64,000 bases of DNA from Neobacillus sp. YX16 (GTDB taxonomy: Bacteria > Bacillota > Bacilli > Bacillales > Cytobacillaceae), in the NCBI RefSeq assembly GCF_030123505.1, contig NZ_CP126115.1, forward strand, positions 5,842,001 through 5,906,000. Reading direction: 5' to 3'. Positions 8,183 through 15,773 of this stretch are shown here, one piece after another; within the stretch, counting starts at the first letter, position 1; each line of letters opens with the position of its first letter. The position numbers and the translations under genes are program-made. The notes under the pieces are model-generated. The model saw only the letters and a list, made by a program, of their open reading frames with translations, was not told where the DNA came from and made no database searches.

Positions 8183-9325
8183 ATGAATAAATGGAAAAGC
8201 AAATGGGGATTGGCCCTTACTTTAGCTGGGACCATCACACTAACATCCGCTTTTGCGGCACCTACTTTCAAAGAGGCGGAGGAAACCAACCCGAATCCGG
8301 TTATTACCCCCATTAAAACAGATGAACCTACCTCTTATCGAATAAATCAACTAGAAGATATCGCGATGTACTATTACTGGCATGGCGGTGACCTAAAGCA
8401 AGCGGAGGAAGAAATTTTTAAAGGCATTACCCTAAAAGGCAAATATGATGTAGTCGAAGCGGCGTATAATGAGGCCGTCAAACTGGACCCTCATGATGTG
8501 GATCTCAAAATCTCGCTGGCATCCACACAAATCATCCAGAAGAAACTCCCGGAAGCATTAGCGACCTACCAGCAAATTCTGAATTTGGATCCTGACAACT
8601 TTAATGCACATCTGCTATACGGGGTTTATTCCAAAGTAAATGGGGATGAGAAAGCGTATAAAACGGCCATTGCCAACTTAAAACGGCTCGACGCCCATAA
8701 AACCAATGAATACCTTGAAAAATTTGCCACTACAGAAACGATTATGAAGACCACCTTAAACACAGAGGTGCCGGATAATCTGCCGCAGAGCAAGCATGCC
8801 ATAGTGATTCTGGGATATGCACTTGCGGATGATGGAACGATGAGAGAACCACTAATTGAACGGTTAAAGGTCGGCCTAGCCGCAGCCAACAAGAATCCAA
8901 ATTCCAAAATCATTGTGACCGGCGGCGTGCCGAAGCAAGGCAATACGGAAGCAAAATTGATGAAGGAGTGGCTCATGTCTAACGGTATAGCGGAAGGAAG
9001 GATTTTGACAGAAGATAAATCAACAGACACCGTTGAAAATGCCCTATTCACTACAGCAATCCTTGAAAAAGAAAGTCTGAAGGATGTCACGCTCGTGACA
9101 AGCGCCAGCCATATGAGACGCGCACTCACCATCTTTACGGAAGCAAGCGATTTTTACGATAAAATGAAAGCAAAAAACAGCGACCGGGCATTCACGAATG
9201 TGGTTTACTTGGATTACCCATCGATTGAAGAAGCCCACAACGTAACCAAAGACGAAACAATGGTCATTTACCGCGACTTAATGAGAGCCACCGGCGTTTG
9301 GCAATATCCGGACAAGCAGCGCTAA
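8183..9325 (+). CDS. Secreted YdcF/DUF218 protein with TPR repeats
   Basis: 380 residues: signal peptide (1-25), TPR-like helical repeats (about 55-190, with LDPHDVDLKISLAS and LDPDNFNAHLLYG), then a YdcF/ElyC-type DUF218 domain (about 203-350). Family motifs are HAIVILGYALADDG, IVTGGVPKQGNTEA, STDTVENA and VTSASHMRRA. In enterobacteria the family (SanA, ElyC) affects envelope integrity; the reaction is unknown. AGGAG precedes the ATG. It converges with a second DUF218 gene, suggesting an old duplication that diverged in accessory domains. Confidence 0.85.
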   Translation: MNKWKSKWGLALTLAGTITLTSAFAAPTFKEAEETNPNPVITPIKTDEPTSYRINQLEDIAMYYYWHGGDLKQAEEEIFKGITLKGKYDVVEAAYNEAVKLDPHDVDLKISLASTQIIQKKLPEALATYQQILNLDPDNFNAHLLYGVYSKVNGDEKAYKTAIANLKRLDAHKTNEYLEKFATTETIMKTTLNTEVPDNLPQSKHAIVILGYALADDGTMREPLIERLKVGLAAANKNPNSKIIVTGGVPKQGNTEAKLMKEWLMSNGIAEGRILTEDKSTDTVENALFTTAILEKESLKDVTLVTSASHMRRALTIFTEASDFYDKMKAKNSDRAFTNVVYLDYPSIEEAHNVTKDETMVIYRDLMRATGVWQYPDKQR

Positions 9326-9334
9326 CCTCACAAC

Positions 9335-9368
9335 AAAGGCTAAACCAATTTTTTGGTTTAGCCTTTTA
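9335..9368 (+). terminator. Intrinsic terminator of the TPR-YdcF gene
   Basis: AAAGGCTAAACCA pairs with TGGTTTAGCCTTTT, a 13-bp stem with A and T runs on both sides. It can serve this gene and possibly the convergent one. Confidence 0.9.
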
Positions 9369-9434
9369 TCATGAAAATGTTATTTAAGTAGCTTGTCAAC
9401 TATTTTAAAAAAATAGCCTTTTTCATTACTCCCA

Positions 9435-9590
9435 TTATAACTTTGATGCATCAAGATTCGCTTTTCTTCTATAAATATAGAGCATTGCCCCAAGTGCAAC
9501 CAATAATGAGCCAATTAACAGGTACGTATACATATTTACTGCTGTATTTGGTAGCTTATGCGTTCCCTGTGAGGCTTTGGAACCGTAGCG
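9435..9590 (-). pseudogene. Out-of-frame LPNTA cell-wall anchor
   Basis: Directly downstream of the DUF218 gene at 9536-11047, but in another frame, lies a complete sorting signal: KLPNTA, a hydrophobic stretch (TYLLIGSLLVALGAM), the basic tail RRK and a TAA at 9435-9437. A single-base loss near 9585 (GCTACGGTTCC) separates it from the main frame. LPNTA-type motifs are recognised by class D sortases in Bacillus. Confidence 0.8.
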
Positions 9591-11047
9591 AATACTAACT
9601 TGGAACTTGCAAAATTTAAATCGTTAATAGCTGAATCTACTTCTGCTTGAGATGAAGTTGGATTTGCAAGTACCGCTTTCGCTGATGCTAATGCCTTTTT
9701 AAAGGCCGTCCAGCTGGCAGCAGTATATTTTGCTGCTTGTTTCTTATTAGCATCGGTCACTGCATTTTCCAGCGCGGATTTATCTACTTCTACTACTACT
9801 GGTTTTTTTACAAGGTTTTCCATCGCTTTCATTAAGGAATGGAGTGCTGCATCTACTTCTTCTTGCGTCGCTTCATTATTTCCTAATACTTGCTTAGCAA
9901 GACTTAGTGCAGTTGAGAAATCTTTCCAATTCTGTCCTGTGTAGTCAGACTTTACTTTTTTCTCGGCATCCGCAACTGCTTTTTCTAGTGCGGATTTGTT
10001 TACTTCAACACTAACCACGATGTTTTCCGTTAGTTTTATGCCCTTTTCTTCATAAGTGATTTCAAGTTCTTGGTCTCCGATTTTACTTGAATCGAATCCC
10101 GTAATATCCGCAAGTTCTGTAACGTCACGGACATACTGACTATCATATTGTGCATTAACCGTTAAATTTAATTCTTCACCTGCGTAGTATTCTAAGTCCC
10201 CTTCAATAGCCAAATCTTCCAGTTTTGAGATAGGGAGATTGCTAGCTCTTGGTACACCTGCAATGGAGGACATTCCACTTACTTTTAGGGTCATTGGTTC
10301 TTCTGTTTTATCCGCTCGATACCAGCCTGCATTACCTTGTCCTAAAAACTCAATCGGAGCTTTGCCAAGTTCTTTCGCTTTCAAAAGTGACATGGTGTAA
10401 TAGAATATACTTGCCCTTTTTAAATGATATTGGCTGCTTATAATAGAAGCGGTTTTTATATTATAGTCGTTGTACAAAATATCATAGCTGAACGATGCAT
10501 TTTGAACGGTATTTGCACTTTTGTTTTCTACAATGATTCTTTCTATCGGAAGTCCCTTAGCCAATAGCCAATCACGCATACGATCGCCTTCTGTCCAACC
10601 GTTTTTCATTACTCCGCCAGTTACTAAGACATAAGAGTTAGGGTATTTGTTTGCACTATCTAGGGCAACTTGTAATCTACCAACTAATTCATCTGTCATT
10701 GTACCGTCGTTATTTAAAGCAAACCCTAAAACAATAAAGGCATGCGTATTATCTTTTGGAAGACCGTCGGGAGCCACATCTATATTTTCTTCCATATCAA
10801 TCTCGATCCAATCCCAATAATCAATGACCGAATTCCATAACTTATAATCTTCCAGAGATTGTTCTTCAATCAGTTCAAGAGTTCTTTGGACATCAGTACG
10901 TGCATCTTGTCCATAATAATAGATTAATTCACTTACTAGTGTTTTTAAGTCCTTTGAGGCATCAGGGGTTTCTGCCAAGGCAGTAGAGAAAGGAATCAAA
11001 CTAAATATCAATAGCAAACTGAATAATAAATTATAAATTTTTTTCAT
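9536..11047 (-). CDS. YdcF/DUF218 surface protein with FIVAR-type repeats, anchor frameshifted
   Basis: 503 residues in the open frame. A signal peptide (1-25) is followed by a DUF218 domain (about 100-250: HAFIVLGFALNNDG, LVTGGVMKNGWTEG, SANTVQNA, SSQYHLKRA), a bacterial Ig-like segment (about 285-345) and two FIVAR-type three-helix modules (about 350-415 and 420-485), each starting VDKSALE or VNKSALE. The frame then shifts and ends in an unrelated tail (PKPHRERI), while the true LPNTA anchor continues in another frame. As it stands the protein would be secreted, not wall-bound. GGAGGAG precedes the ATG. Confidence 0.8.
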   Translation of the reverse strand: MKKIYNLLFSLLLIFSLIPFSTALAETPDASKDLKTLVSELIYYYGQDARTDVQRTLELIEEQSLEDYKLWNSVIDYWDWIEIDMEENIDVAPDGLPKDNTHAFIVLGFALNNDGTMTDELVGRLQVALDSANKYPNSYVLVTGGVMKNGWTEGDRMRDWLLAKGLPIERIIVENKSANTVQNASFSYDILYNDYNIKTASIISSQYHLKRASIFYYTMSLLKAKELGKAPIEFLGQGNAGWYRADKTEEPMTLKVSGMSSIAGVPRASNLPISKLEDLAIEGDLEYYAGEELNLTVNAQYDSQYVRDVTELADITGFDSSKIGDQELEITYEEKGIKLTENIVVSVEVNKSALEKAVADAEKKVKSDYTGQNWKDFSTALSLAKQVLGNNEATQEEVDAALHSLMKAMENLVKKPVVVEVDKSALENAVTDANKKQAAKYTAASWTAFKKALASAKAVLANPTSSQAEVDSAINDLNFASSKLVFATVPKPHRERISYQIQQ

Positions 11048-11160
11048 TACTATAATTACTCCTCCATCGTTATGAACTATTTACTATTTATGTCATCCAC
11101 TTCGTTGTTAATAATCTTACTTGAATCAATCCACCTCCTTTAAATATGAATGTTTTACAG

Positions 11161-11253
11161 GTGATCACATAAAAAAGGCATGGTGGAAATTGAGGAATGG
11201 ATATATTCCCTCATTTACCACCATGCCTAATCGCATTAGTAACATGTGATTCA
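11161..11253 (-). promoter_or_regulatory. Nested inverted repeats upstream of the DUF218 surface gene
   Basis: The core 11176-11228 is a 20-bp near-perfect stem (AGGCATGGTGGAAATTGAGG against CCTCATTTACCACCATGCCT). Read on the minus strand it is followed by TTTTTTATG, so it looks like a terminator. An outer pair GTGATCACAT/ATGTGATTCAC surrounds it. As it lies in the leader of the gene at 11047, attenuation is possible. Between it and the gene a strong AAAGGAGGTGG precedes a 13-codon open frame, which may be a leader peptide. Confidence 0.5.
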
Positions 11254-11968
11254 CTATGTAATTTCTAAGTATATAGTAACCATTATTTTCCGTGAAGGCA
11301 ACTCTTTTTAACTGATAATTTTTAATATTCAACAAATTAGTAAAAAATATTGTATGGGATGTCCGTCTGGTTTCTGGCCAAGGACATACAAGTTATAGAC
11401 TTAAAAAGATTTACAGAGAAGATTCATAAAGATGAAGTTCGCTTTCTGTGCTGGGAAGAATTCCAATGATTTCATAGGCGTATTGCACAACTCTCACCGG
11501 AGGTTTTTTACCAACTAAGTGAAACTTTTGATATCAAAATTGAATTCATAATAACCCCTTTGAATGCTTTCCCTTAACCTGCTTACTATGGCTTTTTATT
11601 TGAAGAAATTACCTTTTTATTTACAAAGCCAGGGATTTCAAAAACCCCTACCCTAGCTTCCAGCCAAATCACCCAAAAGAGACGAATAGAAACACAAAAA
11701 GTCTTACCCGTTTGTAAAATGTACACTATAGAGTAGACATGATAAAAAAAGTCTACCTATAGGGTACTTTTTTGTATAATTAGTTGGAAGTCGATAATCA
11801 AAGTTAACATGCACAACTTGGCTTTGATTATTTTTTGGTGTCCATTCGAATCCATACCAGCCATTCCCATATGAATGTTTAGAGACAATCTGCATAAAGA
11901 CCTAATAACTTTTATGGCTAAAGTGGCGAACATCTTCATAATACGGTACCTAGCATCACCAATAAAAC
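11254..11968. other. Region without a supportable gene, decayed coding traces
   Basis: About 700 bases. Around 11400-11560, plus-strand reading gives protein-like text interrupted by a stop (KDEVRFLCWEEF, then HRRIAQLSPEVFYQLSE). Around 11780-11895, minus-strand reading gives SYGNGWYGFEWTPK. I recognise neither and take both for relics. The intrinsic terminator at 11721-11773 lies inside. Confidence 0.4.
11721..11773. terminator. Terminator-like hairpin
   Basis: GTAC-CTATAG-GTAGAC repeats in inverted form with small mismatches and ends in a run of T. No intact gene precedes it on either strand, so it is probably a relic of the decayed genes around it. Confidence 0.6.
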
Positions 11969-12008
11969 TATCAATCTTCGACAAATACCGGGGAGTGACA
12001 GGCACATA
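11969..12008. repeat. REP-like unit, GGAGTGACAGGCAC type
   Basis: TATCAATCTTCGACAAATAC followed by CGGGGAGTGACAGGCAC. It matches 7513-7552 at nearly every position and lies just beyond the stop codon of the LysM/SH3 gene. Confidence 0.7.
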
Positions 12009-12013
12009 GATAT

Positions 12014-13306
12014 TTATTGAATGGATACTAAAGTCAATTTTGTACCCCTTTTTCCTTCCAGTGTTAGTGTTGCTTTCTTTCCTTGATGATTAATTAATTC
12101 ATTAATCATGTTACCCGTTGCTTTTGAAGCATATGTGGTACCTTCAGCCGTGATAAATCGAAACGTTCCGTTATCATCTACCTTGCCTATTTGAGCTGTT
12201 ATTATTATTTGATTGACAGTAGGTGCAGTAGTTGAAGGGATTTTGATGGTTTGTCCAATTTTCATCTTTGTTGGTTCCACTCCTGGATTTAGTTTTTGAA
12301 TCTGTGAAACAGAGAACCCTAATGTTTTACCGATTTTTGTAAAAGTATCACCGCTCTTAATCACATAGGTGCCTGTGTTATTCAACGTATCATTAATGTT
12401 TTTGTTTGGTTCGTTATTCGTTAAATAGGTTTGACTAACAAATGCTATTTTGCCATTGAAATGAATCTTAGCCCAACCATTAGAAGTGGATATCACGGAC
12501 ACACGATCGTTTAATTTCAAAGAGCCAATGATAGCACTACTCGTAGAAGCTACTTCTCTTACTCTCAACGATGTTGCCGTTACATACATGGTTTTAGTAG
12601 TTGGACTTGATTCAACCGCTTGTTTTGATGTAAGATAATCCGCACTCACAAAACAAACTCTTCCTTTAATTAAAATGCCAGCCCATCCGTCTTCTTCGAA
12701 TACAACCTTAACCACATCACCTTTTTTATATTTTCCGATAATACTACTTTCAGTGGTCGGTTGGGATCGAATATTTAGTACAGTGGCGGTAACCATTCGA
12801 TCTTCTACTTTTGGTAAGAGAATTTTCTTTCCGTTAATGGAAGTTAGGCCATTTGCATTTAATATTCCTTCTGCTGTTACCCCATGTTTCGCAGCGATCG
12901 CTTCAATTTTTTCACCACTTCTTACCTGATAGGTATATTCTTCTATCACTGTTGCGGCACTCGAAGTAATCGATGAAATACCAAGAACTACGGTAAAAAT
13001 TCCCGTCACGACCAATCTTTTTACTGGATTTTTTTGAATCCATTGGCTCACCTGTGCTACATATGTATTCCAATTGGCACGAATATCATTTAAGAATCCT
13101 TTAACATCTAAGACATTCCGGATATCAAAATGATTTACGCTCTTGTAATATTCCCGTTTTTCCATCCTTGAAGTGAAAACTGGTAAATTTTTGGGTTGCT
13201 TGCTTTTTCCATGCGCTTCTTTCCTGCTTACCTTTAATTCCCCATTTAAAAATAACTCTGTAGTCAAAATTACCGCTTCTCCTATTCTCTCTAAGATGAA
13301 AGTCAT
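12014..13306 (-). CDS. LysM/SH3-domain cell-wall protein, probable N-terminal frameshift
   Basis: Membrane segment near residues 95-118 (RLVVTGIFTVVLGISS), a LysM domain (about 122-165), two bacterial SH3 domains (172-225, NIRSQPTTESSIIGKYKKG; 240-297), a second LysM (310-357) and a C-terminal domain of about 65 residues. It probably binds peptidoglycan from a membrane anchor. The first 50 residues are doubtful. The neighbouring frame starts at ATG 13310 with AGGA at a good distance, encodes a basic segment ending FHFKDGK, and would join REYYKSVNHF if one A were removed from the A5 run at 13157-13161. No catalytic domain is visible. Confidence 0.75.
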   Translation of the reverse strand: MTFILERIGEAVILTTELFLNGELKVSRKEAHGKSKQPKNLPVFTSRMEKREYYKSVNHFDIRNVLDVKGFLNDIRANWNTYVAQVSQWIQKNPVKRLVVTGIFTVVLGISSITSSAATVIEEYTYQVRSGEKIEAIAAKHGVTAEGILNANGLTSINGKKILLPKVEDRMVTATVLNIRSQPTTESSIIGKYKKGDVVKVVFEEDGWAGILIKGRVCFVSADYLTSKQAVESSPTTKTMYVTATSLRVREVASTSSAIIGSLKLNDRVSVISTSNGWAKIHFNGKIAFVSQTYLTNNEPNKNINDTLNNTGTYVIKSGDTFTKIGKTLGFSVSQIQKLNPGVEPTKMKIGQTIKIPSTTAPTVNQIIITAQIGKVDDNGTFRFITAEGTTYASKATGNMINELINHQGKKATLTLEGKRGTKLTLVSIQ

Positions 13307-13542
13307 CCATAATATTTCCTATATACGATTCGATGGTTTTAAAAATTTTTTGTCCATTTTTGTCAAAAAAAGTAGAAATTAGTTTAATATGGTCCCACTT
13401 CCATATTTATGATGAATATCCCGACTTTTATGCAAAATAGTTTACAAAAAAATTTTTCCGCCCCTGTCCTTTTTTTTCTAAATAAATCCCTCCTGTATGC
13501 AGTATGGTTTTTTTTCATACTGTCTACACAGAAGGGATAATA

Positions 13543-13668
13543 TCATTGCTTTCGTCGGCGCAGGGTGGTTTCCTTGTATTCTAGAACATTCTTCCGAAAA
13601 AAATATGCACCTACTTCACGCACCATTCCCTTCAGAACTTCTCGTAGAATTTCAAGAAATGTTTCCAT
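13543..13668 (-). CDS. Small amphipathic peptide, intact copy
   Basis: 41-residue peptide (METFLEILREVLKG, then AYFFRKNVLEY and a basic tail TLRRRKQ), alternating hydrophobic and charged as in an amphipathic helix. GGAGG lies seven bases before ATG, and a palindrome TTCCGTAATTGCGGAA directly precedes that site and could fold over it. The related copy at 7263-7415 has lost its ATG. About 170 bases of surrounding sequence are shared, but the antisense RNA region is absent here. The family is unknown to me; a membrane-active toxin is one possibility. Confidence 0.55.
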   Translation of the reverse strand: METFLEILREVLKGMVREVGAYFFRKNVLEYKETTLRRRKQ

Positions 13669-13724
13669 GATTATCACCTCCTTCCGCAATTACGGAAAGA
13701 AGATCGACAACCAACCACCCCAAC

Positions 13725-14081
13725 AATTGGGACATAAAGCACAAAGGAAATCGCCAGGCGGAGATCAGTGAAATCAGCCGGTTCTTAAAGAAGCTGGCAA
13801 GGGATTTGAATGTCAGTGTGATTGCCCTCTCGCAGCTGAGCTGGGGCGTCGAGGCCAGACAGGATAAACGACCTATGCTATCTGATCTCCGTGAAAGCGG
13901 CCAAATCGAACAGGACGCGGACACGATCGCCTTCCTCTACCGCGATGACTATTATTGTAAAGACAGCAAACAGCCAAACAAAATCGAAATCATCCTCGCC
14001 AAACAGCGCAACGGTCAAATTGGGACGATTGAGTTGGAGTTTAAGAAGGAGTATGGGAAGTTTGTTGATTATCTTGAGTGA
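13725..14081 (+). pseudogene. dnaB: Replicative helicase DnaB C-terminal fragment
   Basis: About 118 residues matching the last part of the hexameric replicative helicase: [63 protein letters not shown] and the C-terminal FKKEYGKF. The N-terminal domain, Walker A and most of the ATPase core are absent. The usual SQLSRGVE arginine is tryptophan. The fragment begins exactly where the repeat shared with 7263-7470 ends, which suggests joining by recombination. No start codon or ribosome site is in place. Confidence 0.85.
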
Positions 14082-14131
14082 TTAGATATGACAAAGATTC
14101 ACTCAAGAGACATGTTCAACGGGTGTTCAAC

Positions 14132-14186
14132 GGGGACGGTTCTCCTGGCCTCAAATATTTTACCAAAGACCACAAGAACCGTCCCC
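14132..14186. repeat. REP-like inverted repeat, GGGGACGGTTCT type
   Basis: Second two-arm copy: GGGGACGGTTCTCCTGG and CCAC-AGAACCGTCCCC with about 25 bases between. A GGTGACAGGTACC unit of the other dispersed family follows at 14199-14211. Confidence 0.75.
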
Positions 14187-14350
14187 ACGGTCCCCCCCCG
14201 GTGACAGGTACCGATATTTTCCACTGATAATTCTGAATTCTCATGTTAATTACTAAGAGAAGATGTATAATAGAAGAAGAGACTTTTGAATTACTTTATT
14301 TAAATAAACCATTATATTTGTTCATTTTTTTGATTGAGGGTGAAGGGACA

Positions 14351-15673
14351 TTGCTTTATTCGAAAGGAAAATGGTTGCTAATTTCATTTATTATAATTGT
14401 GTTTTTCTTATTCCTTTTCTCACTAATGCAAGCAATTAAATTAACAAAGGAAAATTTTCCTAATGATAGATTAATGGATGTTAATACTACAAATATCCCT
14501 AAAAGTATCAGAGTTTTAGTAGACACAGCGAATAAAGCTTATATAGAAGAAATAGCTAAGGAATATGAAAAGTCTTATGGGATAAATGTTGAAATAACTT
14601 CAACAGACTTAAATAACCTGCCTCAAGAAATAGTACATGATTTTAAATCTAACAATCCAAAAATTGACGTATTTCTAATTGATAATATTTGGATAAAGGA
14701 ATTTGCAAACGCCAACTACCTTGAACCCCTGAATAAATACCTTAATAATAAATTAACGAATCAAGTTCTGCCAATATCATACAGCCAAGTGATAATAAGC
14801 CATGATTTATATACCCTTCCTGAAGTATATGCGTTTCCTCTAAGTATTGATGGGAAGTTTCTGTATTATAATGAAAAACTACTTAGAAATATAGGTGTTT
14901 ATGCTCCTCCAAAAACCTGGGAAGAATTAATAAAAATTGTTACTATTCTTAAGGAAAATAATTTAACAGATTATGGAGTTATTTGGGGTTGGGGTATGGG
15001 CGAAAGTTTAGTCAGTGATTATACCATGTTAATGAATGCATTTGGGGGACAATTTAAAGATAGCCAAGGAAACTGGGTATTTAATAAGGATGCGGGGCTG
15101 CGAGCTTTGGAATTTATGGCCGGTTCTGTAATGGAACAAAAATTAACTTCCCCCGTATCCTTATCTTTAAGTGATATATCTGCTATTAAGGAATTTTCAT
15201 CTGGGAATATTCCTTTTATGATTAATTGGTCCTTCGCAGCTCACAAGTTTAGGAACAATCCAGATATTAAAGTTGCAAGAGTTCCAGGATTTAAAGAATA
15301 TCAGCAAAGTTCCTCCGTTATTGGAGGTAGTTCATTGGGAATAGCACAAAGCTCTACTAACAAGGAATGGGCCTGGAAGTTTATTGAAATGATTAAAACC
15401 ACTAAAGATGAAATTATTGTTAGCGATTACACGGGCAGCTCACCCGTTTGGAATGATATGGTAGGTAATCCGCTGCTCATGCAAAAATACTCTAATTTAT
15501 CTCTTATGACAGAGCAATTTGAATTTGCAATTAACCGTCCAGGGATTGCAGAATATTCTAACTGGTCCCAGGTTATGCAAAAATCTATATCTATTGCTTT
15601 AAGAGGAGAAACTTCTCCTAAGGATGCTCTTGATAATGCAACAAAGATAATCAATGATAAAGGAATTAAATAA
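14351..15673 (+). CDS. Membrane-tethered extracellular solute-binding protein
   Basis: About 440 residues: an N-terminal hydrophobic anchor (WLLISFIIIVFFLFLFSL) without a lipobox, then a family 1 (MalE-like) solute-binding fold, with VDTANKAYIEEIAKEYEK, IDVFLIDNIWI, YNEKLL, PPKTWEELIKI, FMINWSF and PSGNIPF-like SSGNIPF. TTG 14351 follows GAGGG/GAAGGGA; an in-frame ATG 36 codons upstream has no clear site. No permease is beside it, unusual for a transporter subunit. It converges with the YesMN-type two-component genes, so it may be an external sugar sensor for that kinase. Confidence 0.8.
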   Translation: MLYSKGKWLLISFIIIVFFLFLFSLMQAIKLTKENFPNDRLMDVNTTNIPKSIRVLVDTANKAYIEEIAKEYEKSYGINVEITSTDLNNLPQEIVHDFKSNNPKIDVFLIDNIWIKEFANANYLEPLNKYLNNKLTNQVLPISYSQVIISHDLYTLPEVYAFPLSIDGKFLYYNEKLLRNIGVYAPPKTWEELIKIVTILKENNLTDYGVIWGWGMGESLVSDYTMLMNAFGGQFKDSQGNWVFNKDAGLRALEFMAGSVMEQKLTSPVSLSLSDISAIKEFSSGNIPFMINWSFAAHKFRNNPDIKVARVPGFKEYQQSSSVIGGSSLGIAQSSTNKEWAWKFIEMIKTTKDEIIVSDYTGSSPVWNDMVGNPLLMQKYSNLSLMTEQFEFAINRPGIAEYSNWSQVMQKSISIALRGETSPKDALDNATKIINDKGIK

Positions 15674-15710
15674 GAAATTTAGGTAGTTGAGATTTTTAAT
15701 AAGCAAAATG

Positions 15711-15750
15711 GAAAAAGCATCTGTTAGATCTGACAGATGCTTTTTCTTTT
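15711..15750. terminator. Bidirectional terminator
   Basis: GAAAAAGCATCTGT pairs with ACAGATGCTTTTTC around a TAGATCTG loop. It separates the convergent solute-binding and response-regulator genes. Confidence 0.9.
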
Positions 15751-15773
15751 CCACTCTTTCGTTCAAATGCTTA

